From Haplomitrium mnioides (lineage: Eukaryota > Marchantiophyta > Haplomitriopsida > Calobryales): a stretch of 30,904 nt of DNA. A program made the position numbers and the translations under genes. The stretch is taken from contig JBNGIS010017685.1 in NCBI GenBank assembly GCA_049999725.1, positions 41,165 through 72,068 on the forward strand, written 5' to 3'. Under the pieces are notes generated by a model. The model searched no databases and was not told the origin of the DNA. It worked only from the letters and a program-made list of their open reading frames with translations. This document shows, one piece after another, positions 28,979 through 30,904 of this stretch. The first letter of the stretch is position 1; every line of letters begins with the position of its first letter.

Positions 28979-29442
28979 TGTTGAGCTATTTATAAGAAAA
29001 TAGAGAGAAGTGAAGGAAGTGGTAGGAGGTCATTTTTAGGGTTGAAGTCATTTAAAGTTACTTGCTTTTGAAATTACTTTTAAGGTTGAAGTGAGATAAC
29101 ATTACTTGCCTTTGAAGTTACTTATAGAGAAGTTACTTTTAGGGTTGAAATTGGAAGTGACTTGTAAGTGAATGAAGGGAGTTGACAATTTCTTCTCTTG
29201 TATAAATAGAAGGGCTTCATAGCCCTACTCTTCATTCTAGAGTTACTCTCGAATCACTTGGGTTTTTTGGTTGCTTGGCTTTTGCTTGCACTATCGGTCT
29301 TAGCTTGGACCTTGAGTTGCATAACTCTATTAGAGTTATCTTGTAGTGGCTTTGCTTACTCTTTGGCATTTGGTTGAAGAACTATATTAGAATTCACTAT
29401 GAGTTCTTACTCATTTGGAGTTTGTCTTTGAGTTCTTTTACA
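28979..29442 (+). repeat. 5' LTR of a Ty3-like element (presumed limits)
   Basis: Presumed start TGTTGAGC and end TTTTACA, one base before an initiator-Met primer site. It contains repeats of a GAAGTTACTTTTAGGGTTGAA-like phrase (29030-29160, split by indels) and a strong TATA box. The right limit is well supported; the left limit is a guess because no second LTR is in the window. Confidence 0.6.
29201..29210 (+). promoter_or_regulatory. TATA box of the Ty3-like LTR
   Basis: TATAAATAGA matches the plant consensus. About 240 bp separate it from the primer site, so transcription would begin near 29235 and leave a leader of roughly 210 bases within the LTR. Confidence 0.7.
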
Positions 29443-29443
29443 T

Positions 29444-29460
29444 TGGTATTAGAGCTACAG
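29444..29460 (+). other. Primer binding site for initiator tRNA-Met
   Basis: TGGTATTAGAGCTACAG corresponds to the common plant TGGTATCAGAGC site with one C>T change. It begins two bases after the LTR's terminal CA. Confidence 0.8.
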
Positions 29461-29481
29461 CTCTTTTTGGTGGTGAATTAC

Positions 29482-30009
29482 ATGGAGAATCAAAGAGTGG
29501 TGGTTTAAGCAAAGCAACAATGGTTTGAACATCTTTCATGCCTTTTGGAAGAGAATGAAAGAAAGAGAATTTGGTCGACGAATTATATTTGCGACAAGTC
29601 GATTTGAAAGAGTTGCAAAGACTTTGTGGAGATATCAAATAAAACATGCACAACATGTGTTTGTTGCTTCTACTATTTCTTGGTGTGAATTCAAAGAAGC
29701 TCTAATTTCAAGATTTAGGGTTTTAAATGCTTCAAAAGTAGTAAGAGATCGATTGGTTGAATTGAAACAATGCAAGTTGGTACATTGAGAAGCTATGCTA
29801 CACAATTTCAAGATACAAATATGAAAATTCTTGACATAAGAGAAGAAGAAGCAGTAAATTGCTTTGTTCAAGGATTGAAACCTCGCACAAGAATAGAAGT
29901 GACAATAAGAGAGCCTACTGAATTAGAAGAAACAATGTGTATGGTGGAGCAGCATGACTCATTACTTAGAACTATAGAACCTAGATCACATCTTCAACCA
30001 TTCAAATAG
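29482..30009 (+). pseudogene. gag: Ty3-type gag pseudogene fragment
   Basis: Start ATG at 29482 (MENQRV, TAA soon after). A frame from about 29560 reads FERVAKTLW, STISWCEFKEALISRFRVLNA and LVELKQ. After a one-base shift near 29775 it continues VGTLRSYATQFQDTNMKILDI, REEEAVNCFVQGLKPRTRIEV and EEAMC-like MVEQHDSLL. The order W..FK.AL..RF...A / L..LKQ / Y..QF / F..GL.P is that of the Retrotrans_gag domain of plant Ty3 elements. No zinc knuckle or pol follows; homology stops near 30009 and repeat DNA begins about 70 bp later. Confidence 0.82.
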
Positions 30010-30060
30010 CGTACTCAGAAATTCACGAGCTCTAATGAATCTCCACAAGAATTTGAAGTA

Positions 30061-30081
30061 TCTTGCTTATAATAGTACAAA
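30061..30081. repeat. Right copy of 21-bp flanking direct repeat
   Basis: Partner of 28953-28973. Confidence 0.75.
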
Positions 30082-30082
30082 A

Positions 30083-30430
30083 CAATGACTACTTTGAACC
30101 AAAAACCGCTACTGAGTTCTTGTTTTATTTGGCGTTCGAAAAACCAAATTTCGAATTTTAGCAAAAGAAATCATCAATTTGACGATAGTAATATTGTTTT
30201 GCAACAAAACGTAAATTTTTATATCCAAATTGCTTATTTCATGTACACATTGTATTAAAAAAATATTTTTATGTGAATTTTATCAAAATTGCTTTCAAAA
30301 TATCTTCTTTACAAAGGATGAGTATCACCAAATGGAATATATATTAAATATACAAGAAAGTTGTTGTTAAATATTTTCAAGTTTTAAAATGATATTTTTA
30401 ATTTCAGAAATTGATCAAAACATTCAAAAT
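30083..30430. repeat. Partial third copy (C) of the ~1.5-kb unit
   Basis: Begins CAATGACTACTTTGAACC, like copies A and B. It closes with GTTGTTAAATATTTTCAAGTTTTAAAATGAT, like the end of copy B; the middle is shortened and strongly diverged. A minisatellite follows instead of preceding the closing segment. Confidence 0.5.
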
Positions 30431-30495
30431 TTATTAGAAATGTATTTAATAAAAAAGAGACACTTATGTTCATAGAGACTTTGAACTTTAGCATT

Positions 30496-30807
30496 AAAGC
30501 TTATATACACATGGACTGCTAAAGCTCCTATGCACATGAAATGTTGAAGCTCATGCATGCATGAACTTTGAACAAGACCCCTAAGACATATGCGCACATA
30601 GGTTGTTGAAGCCCATGCATGCATAGACTACTGAAGCCCATGTATGCATGGACTACTAAAGCCCATGCATGCATGAAATGTTGAAGCCCATTTGCAGATA
30701 GACTGCTAAACCCTATGCACGCATGAGATGTTGAAGTCGATGTACTCATAGACTGCTCAAGCCCATGCGTGCATGAAATACTAAAGCCTATAGATGTATG
30801 GACTCTG
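30496..30807. repeat. 25-bp minisatellite with CATGCATGCATG cores (12 units)
   Basis: Units start at 30496, 30521 and 30546. After a 12-bp interruption they start at 30583, 30608, 30633, 30658, 30683, 30708, 30733, 30758 and 30783, each exactly 25 bp. The pattern is GAAGCCCATGCATGCATRGACTRCT, with many units carrying GAAATGTT in place of GACTRCT. The core CATGCATGCATG is self-complementary. The period is not a multiple of three, so the overlapping reading frame is an artefact. Confidence 0.92.
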
Positions 30808-30904
30808 AATTGGAATTGAAACAATTTTGCGCATATAAAAGACTTTTTATGAATCGGAAGATAAGGATCAACCAAAGTATATCTACATGTAGAATTTTAA
30901 AACT
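30808..30904. other. Window end without recognised feature
   Basis: A/T-rich sequence after the minisatellite; nothing recognised. Confidence 0.5.

Noticed and set aside
30528-30875. 115-codon minus-strand frame with His/Ala/Ser-rich repeats
   Set aside because: It is the translation of the 25-bp minisatellite. The period is not a multiple of three and the sequence shows no domain.

Overview
The window looks like nuclear DNA of a land plant, most probably a fern. The strongest clue is a PLS-class pentatricopeptide repeat (PPR) gene. It has a tandemly amplified PPR array and an N-terminal W/WWD...PDF block of a style I associate with fern PPR proteins. The rest is retrotransposon sequence, decayed host-gene copies, minisatellites and AT-rich intergenic DNA, with no prokaryotic gene organisation. 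The species cannot be read from the sequence.

Left part (1-4474): a plus-strand pseudogene of a monofunctional UDP-rhamnose-synthesis enzyme (NRS/ER, UER1 type) is followed within about 45 bp by an unrelated, same-strand fragment of a MAP65 microtubule-associated protein gene. Two unrelated host fragments in one block suggest transduplication by a transposon. The remainder to 4474 has no recognisable gene.

Centre (4475-21395): one minus-strand PPR-DYW gene is broken by a Russian-doll insertion. The PPR array and PDF-like N-terminus lie at 19331-21395, and the decayed front of the DYW domain at 19140-19330. A 14.6-kb block (4555-19139) follows, and the last codons of the DYW domain are at 4475-4554. 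The block is a Ty1/copia retrotransposon on the minus strand, with 230/261-bp LTRs, a PPT, gag, protease, integrase, RT and RNase H. A second LTR retrotransposon (8448-15330) is nested in it. This inner element has about 2.9-kb LTRs, a tRNA-Asp primer binding site and a gag-only interior, so it is non-autonomous. For both insertions, removing the element and one copy of the 5-bp target duplication restores the reading phase of the interrupted host.

Right part (21400-30904): AT-rich DNA with a probable solo LTR (22101-22426, flanked by ATATA), short tandem duplications, and two diverged tandem copies of a roughly 1.5-kb unit (23516-26550) that contain 37-bp and 52-bp minisatellites. A minus-strand pseudogene of a DUF7869-like protein follows (26599-28374), with eight in-frame stops but no frameshift. 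Next is the 5' end of a Ty3-like element (LTR, TATA box, initiator-Met PBS, broken gag; 28979-30060), then a partial third copy of the 1.5-kb unit and a 25-bp minisatellite (30496-30807). Palindromic cores such as CTATGCGCGCATAG and CATGCATG recur across this region.

No gene here is clearly functional. The PPR reading frame is the only long open one, and its editing (DYW) domain is destroyed. All family names come from reading the sequence; no database search was run.
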